A stretch of 64,000 nucleotides of DNA, from positions 345,443-409,442 of the forward strand of contig NZ_KQ949075.1 of assembly GCF_001514305.1 (NCBI RefSeq), read 5' to 3'. The notes beneath the pieces are model-generated. The model was not told the DNA's origin and searched no databases. It saw only the letters and a program-made list of their open reading frames with translations. Positions 56,512 through 64,000 of the stretch are shown here, in pieces. The DNA is from Streptomyces dysideae (lineage in GTDB: Bacteria; Actinomycetota; Actinomycetes; Streptomycetales; Streptomycetaceae). The position numbers were made by a program, and so were the translations under genes. Each line of letters begins with the position of its first letter. The stretch's first letter is position 1.

Positions 56512-57419
56512 CGGTCGTTCTCCTTGCCGGGCGCGGCGTCCGTCGTGGTGTCGGCCTTCGCCTCGGCGGCCTCGACTTCGGCGATTTCCTCGTCGCCGGG
56601 GGAGTCCTCGAAGGGTTCGCCGAGGTAGGCGGCGATGACGCGTTCGTCGCCCTGGACGGTGGCGCTGTCGCCTTCGACGAGCTTTTCGCCTTGCACGAGG
56701 ACGGCGACGCGGTCGCAGAGGTTGAAGATGAACCGCATGTCGTGCTCGATGACGAGGACGGCGATGCCCTTGTCGCGGATGGCGAAGACGAGCTCTTCGG
56801 TGGCCCGGGTCTCCTGGGGGTTCATACCGGCCGTCGGCTCGTCGAGGAGGAGCAGGCCCGGCTCGCTGGCCAGGGCTCGCGCGATCTCGAGCTTGCGCTG
56901 TTCGCCGTAGGGGAGGTTGCGGGCGAGGTGTTCGGCCTTGCTTGCCAGGCCGACGAACTCCAGGAGCTCCATGGCGCGTTCGCGGGAGGCGGCTTCGGCC
57001 TTGTGGAAGCCCGGGCCGCGCAGGAGCGCGGACCAGAGGCCCTCCTTGGTGCGGGTGTGGCGGCCGACGAGCACGTTCTCCAGGACCGTCATGTTGGCGA
57101 ACAGGCGGATGTTCTGGAAGGTGCGGGCGATGCCGGCCGCGGTGACCTTGAAGGACTTGGGCGGCAGGACGTTGCCCTTGTAGCGGACTTCGCCCTCGGT
57201 GGGGATGTAGAGGCCCGTGAGGCAGTTGAAGAAGGTGGTCTTGCCGGCGCCGTTGGGGCCGATCAACCCGACGATCTCGCCGCTGTTGACGGTGAGGTTG
57301 ACGTTGCGGACGGCCGTGAGGCCGCCGAAGCGCATGGTGACGCCGCGTGCGTCGAGGACGGTCTCGCCGGGGGCGGCGGAGCCGGGGGCGTCGTCCTTGA
57401 TGGTGGTGTCGGTTGTCAT
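56508..57419 (-). CDS. livG: Branched-chain amino-acid ABC transporter ATP-binding protein
   Basis: A 303-residue ABC ATPase of LivG type. Walker A is GLIGPNGAGKTTFFNCLTGL, then GIARTFQNIRLFANMTVLEN (characteristic of LivG), the signature LPYGEQRKLEIARALASEPG and Walker B LLLLDEPTAGMNPQE. The C-terminus carries an Asp/Glu/Ala-rich tail of about 40 residues after AYLGEPF. It starts five bases after the livM stop and forms a heterodimer with LivF. Confidence 0.94.
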   Translation of the reverse strand: MTTDTTIKDDAPGSAAPGETVLDARGVTMRFGGLTAVRNVNLTVNSGEIVGLIGPNGAGKTTFFNCLTGLYIPTEGEVRYKGNVLPPKSFKVTAAGIARTFQNIRLFANMTVLENVLVGRHTRTKEGLWSALLRGPGFHKAEAASRERAMELLEFVGLASKAEHLARNLPYGEQRKLEIARALASEPGLLLLDEPTAGMNPQETRATEELVFAIRDKGIAVLVIEHDMRFIFNLCDRVAVLVQGEKLVEGDSATVQGDERVIAAYLGEPFEDSPGDEEIAEVEAAEAKADTTTDAAPGKENDR

Positions 57420-57424
57420 CGTGG

Positions 57425-59260
57425 TCAGACCCCTGCCTTGCTGAGGACTGTGGGCGCTTCCGCGTCTTCGTGGAATTCGAGCTGGCGGCGCCGGTTCGGG
57501 ATGAGGCCTTCCGGGCGGAAGCGCATCAGCAGGACGAGCGCGAGGCCGAAGGCGAAGAGCTGGTAGTTGCCGAGGAACTGGAGCTTGGCCGGGATCAGGT
57601 AGAGCAGTGCGGCGCCGACGAGGGGGCCGCTGATGGTGCCCATGCCGCCGAGGACGACTGCTGCGAGCAGGAAGGCCGAGTTGGGCGGGACGACGTGGGC
57701 GAACTGGTACTGCTCGGGGGTCACGGTGTAGGTGACGTGGGCCTGGACGGTACCGGCGAGGCCGGCCAGCGTGGCGCCGAGGGCGAAGGCGATGAGCTTG
57801 ACGCGGAAGCCGTTGATGCCCATGGCGAGGGCGGCTGTCTCGTCCTCGCGGATGGCGATCCAGGCGCGGCCGATGCGGGAGTCGCTGCTGCGTCGGAAGA
57901 CGACCACCACGACCAGAGTGATGACGAGCATCAGCAGGAAGTAGTTGGCGAACCGGGCGATGGTGAATCCGGCGATGCTGTGTTCCTGGCCGAAGTCGAA
58001 GCCGAGGATGTTGAGGTTCGGGATCGACGAGATGCCGTTGGAGCCGTTGGTGATGTCGGGGCCGGAGGTGCCGTCCAGGTTGAGGACGGCGATGCGGAAG
58101 ATCTCACCGAAGCCGAGGGTGACGATGGCGAGGTAGTCGCCGCGCAGTCGCAGGGTGGGGGCGCCGATGATGACGCCGAAGACCATGGCGACCGCTCCGC
58201 CGAGGAGGGCGGAGGCCCAGAACGGCAGTTGGATGTCGAACGGTGAGGAGGGGGAGCCGGAGACCATGGCCGCGGTGTACGCGCCGACACCGAGGAAGGC
58301 GACGTATCCGAGGTCGAGGAGGCCGGCGAGGCCCACGACGATGTTCAGGCCGAGGGCGACGGTGGCGAAAATGAGGATGTAGACGCCGATGGTCGCGTAC
58401 CGGTCGTCGGACTGGGTGAAGGGGAAGGCGGCGGCCGCGACGAATGCGCCGATCATGGTCACGTTGCGGTGCTTGGCGGTGATCGCCGAGATGCGGCCCA
58501 CGAGTCCGGTCTTGGCGATGGCCGCGAAGCCGAAACCGGCGGTGATGAGGAAGCCGACGAAGAGTTCGTCGTATTCGGTGCCGATGCCGTAGGTGAAGAC
58601 GGTGAGGCCGATGGCGAGCGCGGCGACGATGATCAGGATCTCGGCGTACGCGGGCAGCTTTCGGGCAGGGGTGGTGGTGCCTGTGGCGAGGGCGGCCTTG
58701 ACGACGGAGACGGTGTGCCGTGCGTTGTGGCGGAACTGTTCCCAGCCGGTGTCCTCGGGGTCGATCGGGTCGGGTTCCGGCCGGTTGAAGGGCAGGGAGA
58801 GCGCGCCGAGGAGGGTGGCGAGGGTGGCGATGGCCACGATCCAGCCGCCGGGTTCGAGGTTGACGACGCCGCCGAGCTTGGTGCTGATGGCGATGATCGT
58901 GTACCAGGCGGTGGCGAAGGCGGCGAGCGCGGCCAGCTTGATGGCGCTGTCGGCGCCGGCGGGTACGAGCCAGCGCAGGCCCTTGACGCCGTAGGAGGCG
59001 AGGCCGAACAGCGTGGTCAGGGCGCCGCCGATGAGGACGAGGACCTGGAGTCCGCCGGGGTAGCCGTAGACGGTGAGGTCGCCGGGGAATGCGGCAGTCC
59101 AGGTCCAGGCGAGGAAGGTGGAGATGACGGTGAGGATGCCGCCGCCGGTGGCGAGGGCGCGGCCGATGCGCGGCGGGATGCCGATCAGGCCGGTGGGGGT
59201 GCCGGCGGAGGGGGTGCTGGGGGTCTGGGGAGCGCTGGTCTGTGTGGTCATCGGTGTCAC
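57425..59260 (-). CDS. livM: Branched-chain amino-acid ABC transporter permease, extended LivM
   Basis: 611 residues, about 200 longer than ordinary LivM. The C-terminal half (from about 270) is the permease: YILIFATVALGLNIVVGLAG, LLDLGYVAFLGVGAYTAAM, GDYLAIVTLGFGEIFRIAVL and the EAA-like loop AWIAIREDETAALAMGINGF. The N-terminal 250 residues hold about six extra hydrophobic segments (AFPGDLTVYGYPGGLQVLVL...) that I cannot assign. The GTG at 59260 overlaps the livH stop (GTGA); an ATG three codons later is an alternative. Confidence 0.9.
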   Translation of the reverse strand: MTPMTTQTSAPQTPSTPSAGTPTGLIGIPPRIGRALATGGGILTVISTFLAWTWTAAFPGDLTVYGYPGGLQVLVLIGGALTTLFGLASYGVKGLRWLVPAGADSAIKLAALAAFATAWYTIIAISTKLGGVVNLEPGGWIVAIATLATLLGALSLPFNRPEPDPIDPEDTGWEQFRHNARHTVSVVKAALATGTTTPARKLPAYAEILIIVAALAIGLTVFTYGIGTEYDELFVGFLITAGFGFAAIAKTGLVGRISAITAKHRNVTMIGAFVAAAAFPFTQSDDRYATIGVYILIFATVALGLNIVVGLAGLLDLGYVAFLGVGAYTAAMVSGSPSSPFDIQLPFWASALLGGAVAMVFGVIIGAPTLRLRGDYLAIVTLGFGEIFRIAVLNLDGTSGPDITNGSNGISSIPNLNILGFDFGQEHSIAGFTIARFANYFLLMLVITLVVVVVFRRSSDSRIGRAWIAIREDETAALAMGINGFRVKLIAFALGATLAGLAGTVQAHVTYTVTPEQYQFAHVVPPNSAFLLAAVVLGGMGTISGPLVGAALLYLIPAKLQFLGNYQLFAFGLALVLLMRFRPEGLIPNRRRQLEFHEDAEAPTVLSKAGV

Positions 59261-60189
59261 GCCCTGTCCGCCACGCGCTCGCCCAGCAGGCCCTGGGGCC
59301 TGAAGAGGAGTACGAGGATGAGGAGTACGAACGCCCAGACGTTGGCCCAGGACTGGCTTCCGAACTGCTCCATGCCGGGGATGTCGGAGATGTAGGCCGT
59401 GGACAGTGCCTCGGCGACGCCGAGGACGAGGCCGCCGAGCATGGCGCCGTAGATGTTGCCGATGCCGCCGAGGACGGCGGCGGTGAAGGCCTTGAGGCCG
59501 AGGATGAAGCCCATGCGGAATTGGACCTGGCCGTACTTCAGGCCGTAGGCGACGGCTCCGATGGCGGCGAACGCGGCGCCGAGAGCGAAGGCGATCACGA
59601 TGATGCGGTCGGTGTTGACGCCCATGAGTTTTGCGGTGTCGGGGTCCTGGGCGGTGGCCTGCATACCGCGTCCGGTGCGGGTCTTGAGGACGAAGTACGC
59701 GAGGACCGCCATGCTGATGGGGGCGGCGATCAGCAGGAAGATGTCACCGGTCTGGACGGTGACGTTGCCGACTTCGAAGGGTCCGCCGTCGATCTGCGGG
59801 AAGTTGATGGATTCCTTGGCGTCCGGGTACCAGGCCCATACCGCTTGCTGGAGGGCGAGGGAGAGACCAATGGCGGTGATGAGGGGAGCGAGGCGTGGTG
59901 CGCCTCGCAGCGGGCGGTAGGCGAACCGTTCCGCGCCCACGGCGACCGTGGTGGCGACGATGATCGCGCCGAGGAGCATCAGTGGCAGTGCGACCCACAT
60001 GGATGTGCCGTTGGGCAGCACGTACAGATAGACCGTGAGAGCGCCGAAGCCTCCGGTCATGAAGATCTCGCCGTGGGCGAAGTTGATGAGCTGGACGATG
60101 CCATAGACCATCGTGTAGCCGATGGCGACCAGCCCGTACATGGATCCCAGTAGCAGGCCGTTGACCAGCTGCTGCGGCAGTTCGTTCAC
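59257..60189 (-). CDS. livH: Branched-chain amino-acid ABC transporter permease
   Basis: 310 residues, LivH family: NELPQQLVNGLLLGSMYGLV, GIVQLINFAHGEIFMTGGFG (family hallmark), YRPLRGAPRLAPLITAIGLS and ALGAAFAAIGAVAYGLKYGQ, with about eight helices. It pairs with LivM as the membrane channel. The GTG at 60189 has GGAGGA 8 bases upstream. The gap from livK holds a long hairpin. Confidence 0.94.
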   Translation of the reverse strand: MNELPQQLVNGLLLGSMYGLVAIGYTMVYGIVQLINFAHGEIFMTGGFGALTVYLYVLPNGTSMWVALPLMLLGAIIVATTVAVGAERFAYRPLRGAPRLAPLITAIGLSLALQQAVWAWYPDAKESINFPQIDGGPFEVGNVTVQTGDIFLLIAAPISMAVLAYFVLKTRTGRGMQATAQDPDTAKLMGVNTDRIIVIAFALGAAFAAIGAVAYGLKYGQVQFRMGFILGLKAFTAAVLGGIGNIYGAMLGGLVLGVAEALSTAYISDIPGMEQFGSQSWANVWAFVLLILVLLFRPQGLLGERVADRA

Positions 60190-60239
60190 CGCATGTCCTC
60201 CGAGACGTTCGGATAGTCGAGGGATGTGACCGGACGAGT

Positions 60240-60275
60240 CCGCGCGGGGCGCCAGTGGTGCAGCGCCCCGCGCGG
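60240..60275 (-). promoter_or_regulatory. 13-bp-stem hairpin between livK and livH
   Basis: CCGCGCGGGGCGC (60240-60252) pairs perfectly with GCGCCCCGCGCGG (60263-60275) around a 10-base loop, in the 109-base gap between livK and livH. Such a hairpin can act as a partial terminator or as a 3' stabiliser that keeps binding-protein mRNA more abundant than the membrane-component mRNA. Confidence 0.7.
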
Positions 60276-60298
60276 CTCATGAGTGGTGCGGGTGTGGG

Positions 60299-61525
60299 TC
60301 AGCCCGTGTAGGTGCCGGACTTCACTGGGGTCCAGACACCGTTCTCGACGGAGTAGACGGTGAGCTGCTTGTTGGTGGTGTCGCCGTATTCGTCGAAGGA
60401 GACCTTGCCGGTCACACCGTCGAAGGACACGTTCTGCACGGCCTCTGTGACCTTGGCGCGGGCGTCGCTGGGAAGTTCGCCGTCGTTGTCCTCGACGACC
60501 TTCTTGACGGCCTCGATGATCGCCCAGACCGAGTCGTAGGCGTAGCCGCCGTAGGCCTCGTAGGCCTCCTTGTAGCCCTCGGCCTCGTAGTTGGCGATGA
60601 ACTCCTTGGCGGAGGCGAGCTCCTCGATGGGAGCGCCGACGGAGGTGGAGATGTCGCCCTTGCTGCCGGAACCCGCCAGCTTGATGTACTCGGGGCTGTA
60701 GATGGCGTCGCCACCGGCGAAGGTGATCTTGGCGCCTGCGTCCTTGATCTGCTTGGCCAGCGGGCCGGCCTGCGGGTACTCGCCGCCGTAGTAGACGGCG
60801 TCCGCGCCGGAGTTCTTCACCTTGGTGGCGACCGCGGAGAAGTCCTTGGTGTCGGGGTCGATGTGCTCGGTGCCGACGACCTTGCCGCCGAGCTTCTTGA
60901 ACTCGTCGGTGAAGGTGCCGGCCAGACCGGCGCCGTACGTCTTCTTGTCGTCGATGACGAAGACGTTCTTCTTCTTGGCGTCGTTGAAGACGTACTGCGC
61001 TGCGAACGGGCCCTGGATGGCGTCCGTGGTCGCGGTGCGGAAGTAGGACTTGTACGTGCGGACCTTGTTGGTCTGCCAGTCCGCGCCCTGGGACAGGGCG
61101 GGGCCGGTGTTGGCGGGGGAGACCTCGACGAGCTTGGCGTCGTCGAAGACCTTCTGCATGGACTCGGCGACCGAGGAGTTCAGCGGGCCGACGACGCCGA
61201 GGACGTCCTTGTTGGCGACGAACGACGTGGCGTTCTGCTGACCCGCGGAGGGCTGTGCCTGGTCGTCAAGGGCCTCGATCTTGAAGGTTATGCCGTCGAC
61301 GACCTTGTCTTTGTTGGCCGTCTTGACTGCGAGGTCCGCGGAGTTCTTGATACCGAGGCCCAGCGCGGACAGGTCGCCGGTCAGCGGGGCGTCGACGCCG
61401 ATGACGACGGTGGTGCCACCGCCGGAGTCCGAGCCGCTGTCATCGTCGCGCGAGCCGCAGGCGGTGAGGGTGAGTGCTCCCGCCGCCAGCGCGGCGGTGA
61501 TGGCGATGAGCGAACGTTGACGCAC
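60299..61525 (-). CDS. livK: Branched-chain amino-acid-binding lipoprotein
   Basis: 408 residues. A lipoprotein signal (SLIAITAALAAGALTLTACG, lipobox LTAC) is followed by the type I periplasmic-binding fold: VVIGVDAPLTGDLSALGLGI, VLGVVGPLNSSVAESMQKVF, and GADAVYYGGEYPQAGPLAKQ. It captures Leu/Ile/Val or related amino acids outside the membrane for LivHMGF. The GTG at 61525 has GGGAAAGGA about 9 bases upstream. It is the first gene of the operon. Lgt, encoded in this window, would lipidate it. Confidence 0.93.
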   Translation of the reverse strand: MRQRSLIAITAALAAGALTLTACGSRDDDSGSDSGGGTTVVIGVDAPLTGDLSALGLGIKNSADLAVKTANKDKVVDGITFKIEALDDQAQPSAGQQNATSFVANKDVLGVVGPLNSSVAESMQKVFDDAKLVEVSPANTGPALSQGADWQTNKVRTYKSYFRTATTDAIQGPFAAQYVFNDAKKKNVFVIDDKKTYGAGLAGTFTDEFKKLGGKVVGTEHIDPDTKDFSAVATKVKNSGADAVYYGGEYPQAGPLAKQIKDAGAKITFAGGDAIYSPEYIKLAGSGSKGDISTSVGAPIEELASAKEFIANYEAEGYKEAYEAYGGYAYDSVWAIIEAVKKVVEDNDGELPSDARAKVTEAVQNVSFDGVTGKVSFDEYGDTTNKQLTVYSVENGVWTPVKSGTYTG

Positions 61526-61548
61526 GATCAGCAGTCCTTTCCCTGGCA

Positions 61549-61573
61549 CGGCCCTTCCTCGTGGAACGGGCCG
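61549..61573 (-). promoter_or_regulatory. Leader hairpin before livK
   Basis: CGGCCC and GGGCCG (61549-61554, 61568-61573) with inner TTCC/GGAA pairing around a TCGT loop and one bulge. It sits about 10 bases upstream of the livK ribosome site. It may influence translation start or mRNA stability. The rest of 61526-61811 holds no gene; TTGACC at 61664-61669 on the minus strand is a possible -35 element. Confidence 0.4.
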
Positions 61574-61811
61574 AGTCGAGCGCTGGGCCGAAGATGGTTT
61601 GATTCCGGTGGCGCGGTGACTGGGCGTGACTCTAAGCGTGTGTAGGGAACGTGGAGGAGGGTCTGGTCAAGGCTGTGACGCTCTTGTTATGACACGAGGT
61701 AATGCAGAGCGGTACTCAGCGGGTGAATGAGCAGAATTCCGGCCGATTCGTCCGGTCCACATAGTGAGAACCTGCAGGACGCGCCGTAATGATTTCAGGA
61801 GTGTTTCCGAC

Positions 61812-62444
61812 TTACACTCCTGACGCGGCCTCGCTGCCGCAGTAGGTTCGGAGGGCCTCTGAGAGGTCGTGCGCATAGCGCTCACCCAGGATGAAACTGT
61901 GAACCTGCATTGCGCGCGTATTACGCAGAGTTACGTCCAGGAAAGGCAGCCCGGCGTTCTGCGGCACATTCGCACATTCCGTCACATGCATGGTGATGAC
62001 GATCTTGTGGGAGGAGCCGGCAGCGGTCCGGACGGGCAGACGCGGGGCTGATGAAAGAGAAATGCCGGAGTAGGGCTGGGTGACGCGCAGCACGGTGACC
62101 GGAGGGCCGGAATGCGTCGTGACCTTCACCGCGAAGCTGAAGGCCCCACGCGAAGCGCCGGCGGGTAAGGGCTCCTCGCCGAGGTAGCCGACGTCGACCA
62201 CCAGGGAGGGGTACACCGCGGCGGCCGGCGGCGGTTCCTGCGGCCGCGTCGCGTAGAGGTAGCCGCCGCCCGCGAGGAGGACGGCGGCGATCGCCGTGAC
62301 GAGGACGCTGCGGCGCCGGCGGGCGTACAGCCGCGCCAGGCGTCCGCGCCGAGGAGCGGCGAGCAGGGGGGCGCCGGGCTCGGGGGCGTCCCACGCGCGC
62401 GTGCCCTCACCGGGCTCGACAGGGCCGACGCCGCTCACTGCCAC
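61812..62444 (-). CDS. Membrane-anchored protein of unknown function
   Basis: 210 residues, not recognised beyond its architecture. A 45-residue charged cytoplasmic N-terminus ends in LARLYARRRRSVLVTAIAAV and one transmembrane helix (VLVTAIAAVLLAGGGYLYAT), then an extracytoplasmic beta-rich domain (AVYPSLVVDVGYLGEEPLPA, VKVTTHSGPPVTVLRVTQPY, KIVITMHVTECANVPQ, ALRTYCGSE) with two Cys that could form a disulfide. The GTG start overlaps the upstream lipoprotein stop by 10 bases, so the pair is co-expressed. Confidence 0.7.
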   Translation of the reverse strand: MAVSGVGPVEPGEGTRAWDAPEPGAPLLAAPRRGRLARLYARRRRSVLVTAIAAVLLAGGGYLYATRPQEPPPAAAVYPSLVVDVGYLGEEPLPAGASRGAFSFAVKVTTHSGPPVTVLRVTQPYSGISLSSAPRLPVRTAAGSSHKIVITMHVTECANVPQNAGLPFLDVTLRNTRAMQVHSFILGERYAHDLSEALRTYCGSEAASGV

Positions 62445-62857
62445 GGCCCGTCGGTCGGGCCGCCGGTGCGGTACCAGTCCTCACAGCCCGCACGCGCCTC
62501 GCGGTCGATCAGCTGCTCCGCCGCTTTGTCACCGTTGCGTCGCCGCTCGGCGCGGGCGGCGTCCACGACGTCCCTGAGGATCTCGTACTGCCCGTTGGAC
62601 AGGCCCATCGACTGGTAGTCGCCGTAGGTGTTGTCGTCCAGCACCTCCCGGGACCAGTACGCGACGATGCGCGCGCACAGGTCCTCGGGCGGCGTGGCCC
62701 CGGAGGACGGCGAGGCGGAGCCGGCCGCCCCCGTGCCCGTCGCCGCGTCCTTCGTGCCGGATCCACCGCACCCGGTGGTCAGGCCGCCGGTCAGGAGCGC
62801 CAGCCCGAGCCCGAAGCCGAGCGTTGCCCCCCGCCGGAGGGCTCCTCCCGTTGTCAT
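62435..62857 (-). CDS. Small lipoprotein of unknown function
   Basis: 140 residues. A lipoprotein signal (LGFGLGLALLTGGLTTGCGG; lipobox TTGC) is followed by a Ser/Thr/Gly linker to about residue 58 and a helical domain (LCARIVAYWSREVLDDNTYG, GQYEILRDVVDAARAERRRN) with two further Cys (LCAR, AGCEDW). It overlaps the following membrane-protein gene, which suggests joint function on the cell surface. No family recognised. Confidence 0.72.
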   Translation of the reverse strand: MTTGGALRRGATLGFGLGLALLTGGLTTGCGGSGTKDAATGTGAAGSASPSSGATPPEDLCARIVAYWSREVLDDNTYGDYQSMGLSNGQYEILRDVVDAARAERRRNGDKAAEQLIDREARAGCEDWYRTGGPTDGPWQ

Positions 62858-62935
62858 GCCTTGACGCTAGGCCGCCGGGTGCCCGGGATCAACGTCGTAG
62901 GACGGTCGAGTCCCGGGCCCGCTGGCACCGTGCGG

Positions 62936-63808
62936 TCAGGGCAGGGCGACGAACGGGGTGAGGAAGGCGCGGGCGGCCGGGGTGTCCAGGCGGTACGTCA
63001 CGTTGGTCGCGTAGCACGCGCTGTCGCCGGTGATGGTGGTGGCCGCGAGGACGTTCCTGCCTCCGATCACCGCGAAGTTGGGGCCGCCGGAGTCGCCGTA
63101 GCAGGCGCCGCCGTTGCCCTGTGGTGCGGTCATCGCCAGGCGGACCCAGGAGTTGTTGAGGGCGTCGTAGGTGACGGGTGCCTTCATACGGACGCCGCCG
63201 CCGGGGTGGGTGTGGCCACCGGGGCCGCGCTGGGCCTCCTGGGTGCCGTATCCGGCGACGAACCAGTCGGTGGAGTTCAGCCCCTGCGGTCCGAGCGCGC
63301 CCAGCTGGTCGGCGGTGGGCAGGGCGGCCGGGGTGAAGGTCCAGCGGGCCTCGACCTGGCGTGCGGGGAGTTCGACGACCGAGATGTCGTGGGTGTCGGA
63401 GGCGGGTCCCGGGAAGCCGGGGTGGCTGTGGGCGGTGCCCTGGACGGCCACGGCCCTCGCCTGGGCGGCGGGGTCGCCGGGGTACTTCTGCGCGGCGGCG
63501 TCGAGGCCGGCCTGTACGTCCTGGTCGAGGGACACGTAGAACCGCACGTTGTCCGGCCAGTCGGTGGTGCAGTGCGCGGCGGTCAGGAAGGTGTCCGCGT
63601 CGATCATGGTGCCGGAGCAGACCCAGTCGACCCGGTCGGGGGTCGTGGGATCGCCGTCGTTGTCCCAGGTGGCGACGAGTGCGCCGACCTCGGTGCGCTC
63701 GGGGGCGGGCGTCGCGTTGTAGGAGTTGATGGCCGAGGACGGCAGCGCGGTGGCGAGCACGGCGGCGCAGGCCGCGGCGGTGACGGCGGAAGCGCGTAGG
63801 GCGGTCAA
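62936..63808 (-). CDS. Secreted trypsin-like serine peptidase
   Basis: 290 residues from a TTG at 63808 (signal LTALRASAVTAAACAAVLAT, cleavage near PSSA). Triad: His in DTFLTAAHCTTDW, Asp in DTHDISVVELPARQ, Ser in GGACYGDSGGPNFAV. The S1-pocket region (GACYGDSGG) lacks the Asp of true trypsins, so specificity differs from that of the 39141-39935 protease. AAGGG lies 7 bases before the TTG; in-frame codons further upstream are Arg/Pro/His-rich and look non-coding. Confidence 0.85.
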   Translation of the reverse strand: MTALRASAVTAAACAAVLATALPSSAINSYNATPAPERTEVGALVATWDNDGDPTTPDRVDWVCSGTMIDADTFLTAAHCTTDWPDNVRFYVSLDQDVQAGLDAAAQKYPGDPAAQARAVAVQGTAHSHPGFPGPASDTHDISVVELPARQVEARWTFTPAALPTADQLGALGPQGLNSTDWFVAGYGTQEAQRGPGGHTHPGGGVRMKAPVTYDALNNSWVRLAMTAPQGNGGACYGDSGGPNFAVIGGRNVLAATTITGDSACYATNVTYRLDTPAARAFLTPFVALP

Positions 63809-64000
63809 GAGAAACCCTTCTACAGGTGGGACACAGTGGGACGGGGTTCTCCTGTGGGGGTGGGGCAGCGCCAGTGAAGCGCTGTGGGGGCGGCCGCGAC
63901 AAGGGCGTGGCCGCCGCTCCAGGGTTTTCCCTATGTGCTTCCTACGAGTGTCCTGGCGTTGATCAGCTCGCGGCGCGGACATGTTCGCCGTCGCCCGGGC
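63809..64000. other. Non-coding end of the window
   Basis: This region lies upstream of the secreted peptidase gene. It contains a small hairpin, CAGCGC-CAGTGAA-GCGCTG (63867-63885), and G-rich tracts, and should hold the peptidase promoter. I see no gene in the last 190 bases. Confidence 0.4.

Overview
The window is high-GC actinobacterial DNA, almost certainly from a Streptomyces chromosome. Third codon positions are close to saturated with G/C, GTG and TTG starts are common, and the order hisI-trpE-trpC-trpM-trpB-trpA-lgt / gltB-gltD / pyk / liv is the one I know from Streptomyces. Two intergenic repeat families that I recognise from Streptomyces genomes are also present. All family assignments are read from the sequence and from memory; no database search was run.

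Left part (1-10.1 kb): the end of an MFS transporter, two small minus-strand genes (a VOC protein and a TIGR03085 protein), then a long plus-strand run: hisI, trpE, three small membrane-protein genes, trpC, a 57-codon trpM-like gene, trpB and trpA. After a strong terminator come a membrane-anchored DsbA-like protein and lgt. This supplies histidine step 3, the first tryptophan step and the last tryptophan steps. trpD, trpF and trpG are not here.

10.1-17.4 kb: six minus-strand genes form a probable operon. Four consecutive genes are ADP-ribosylglycohydrolase-family paralogues, followed by a class III CoA-transferase and a CitE-like CoA-ester lyase. A VIT1/CCC1-type transporter is divergent from them.

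17.6-27.9 kb: gltB-gltD (glutamate synthase) lie behind a good match to a GlnR box. A decayed stretch follows (a frameshifted minus-strand gene and an orphan plus-strand fragment), then a solitary second-copy-like cytochrome b (QcrB) gene.

27.9-37.8 kb: a compact gene set matching the KstR2 regulon of mycobacterial steroid catabolism (degradation of the C/D-ring remnant HIP): two acyl-CoA dehydrogenases (ipdE1/E2-like), ipdF, kstR2, fadA6, ipdC, ipdB, ipdA, echA20 and two SDRs. Both divergent promoters carry related inverted repeats, one of them a perfect 17-bp repeat, which are probably the KstR2 operators.

37.8-55.7 kb: a mixed region. It holds a repeat-rich spacer, a metallopeptidase-like protein, a secreted trypsin-like protease, a GH35 beta-galactosidase beside a broken AraC-type regulator carrying a MITE-like insertion, chorismate mutase, an orphan receiver protein, aminopeptidase N, a decarboxylase/N-hydroxylase pair of siderophore type, a Tat-exported 5'-nucleotidase, a SIMPL-domain protein, pyruvate kinase, a LAGLIDADG-type gene next to tRNA-Leu(CAA), and a PdtaR-like ANTAR regulator.

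55.7-64 kb: a complete branched-chain amino-acid ABC transporter operon (livK-H-M-G-F, minus strand), two small envelope proteins of unknown function and another secreted serine protease.
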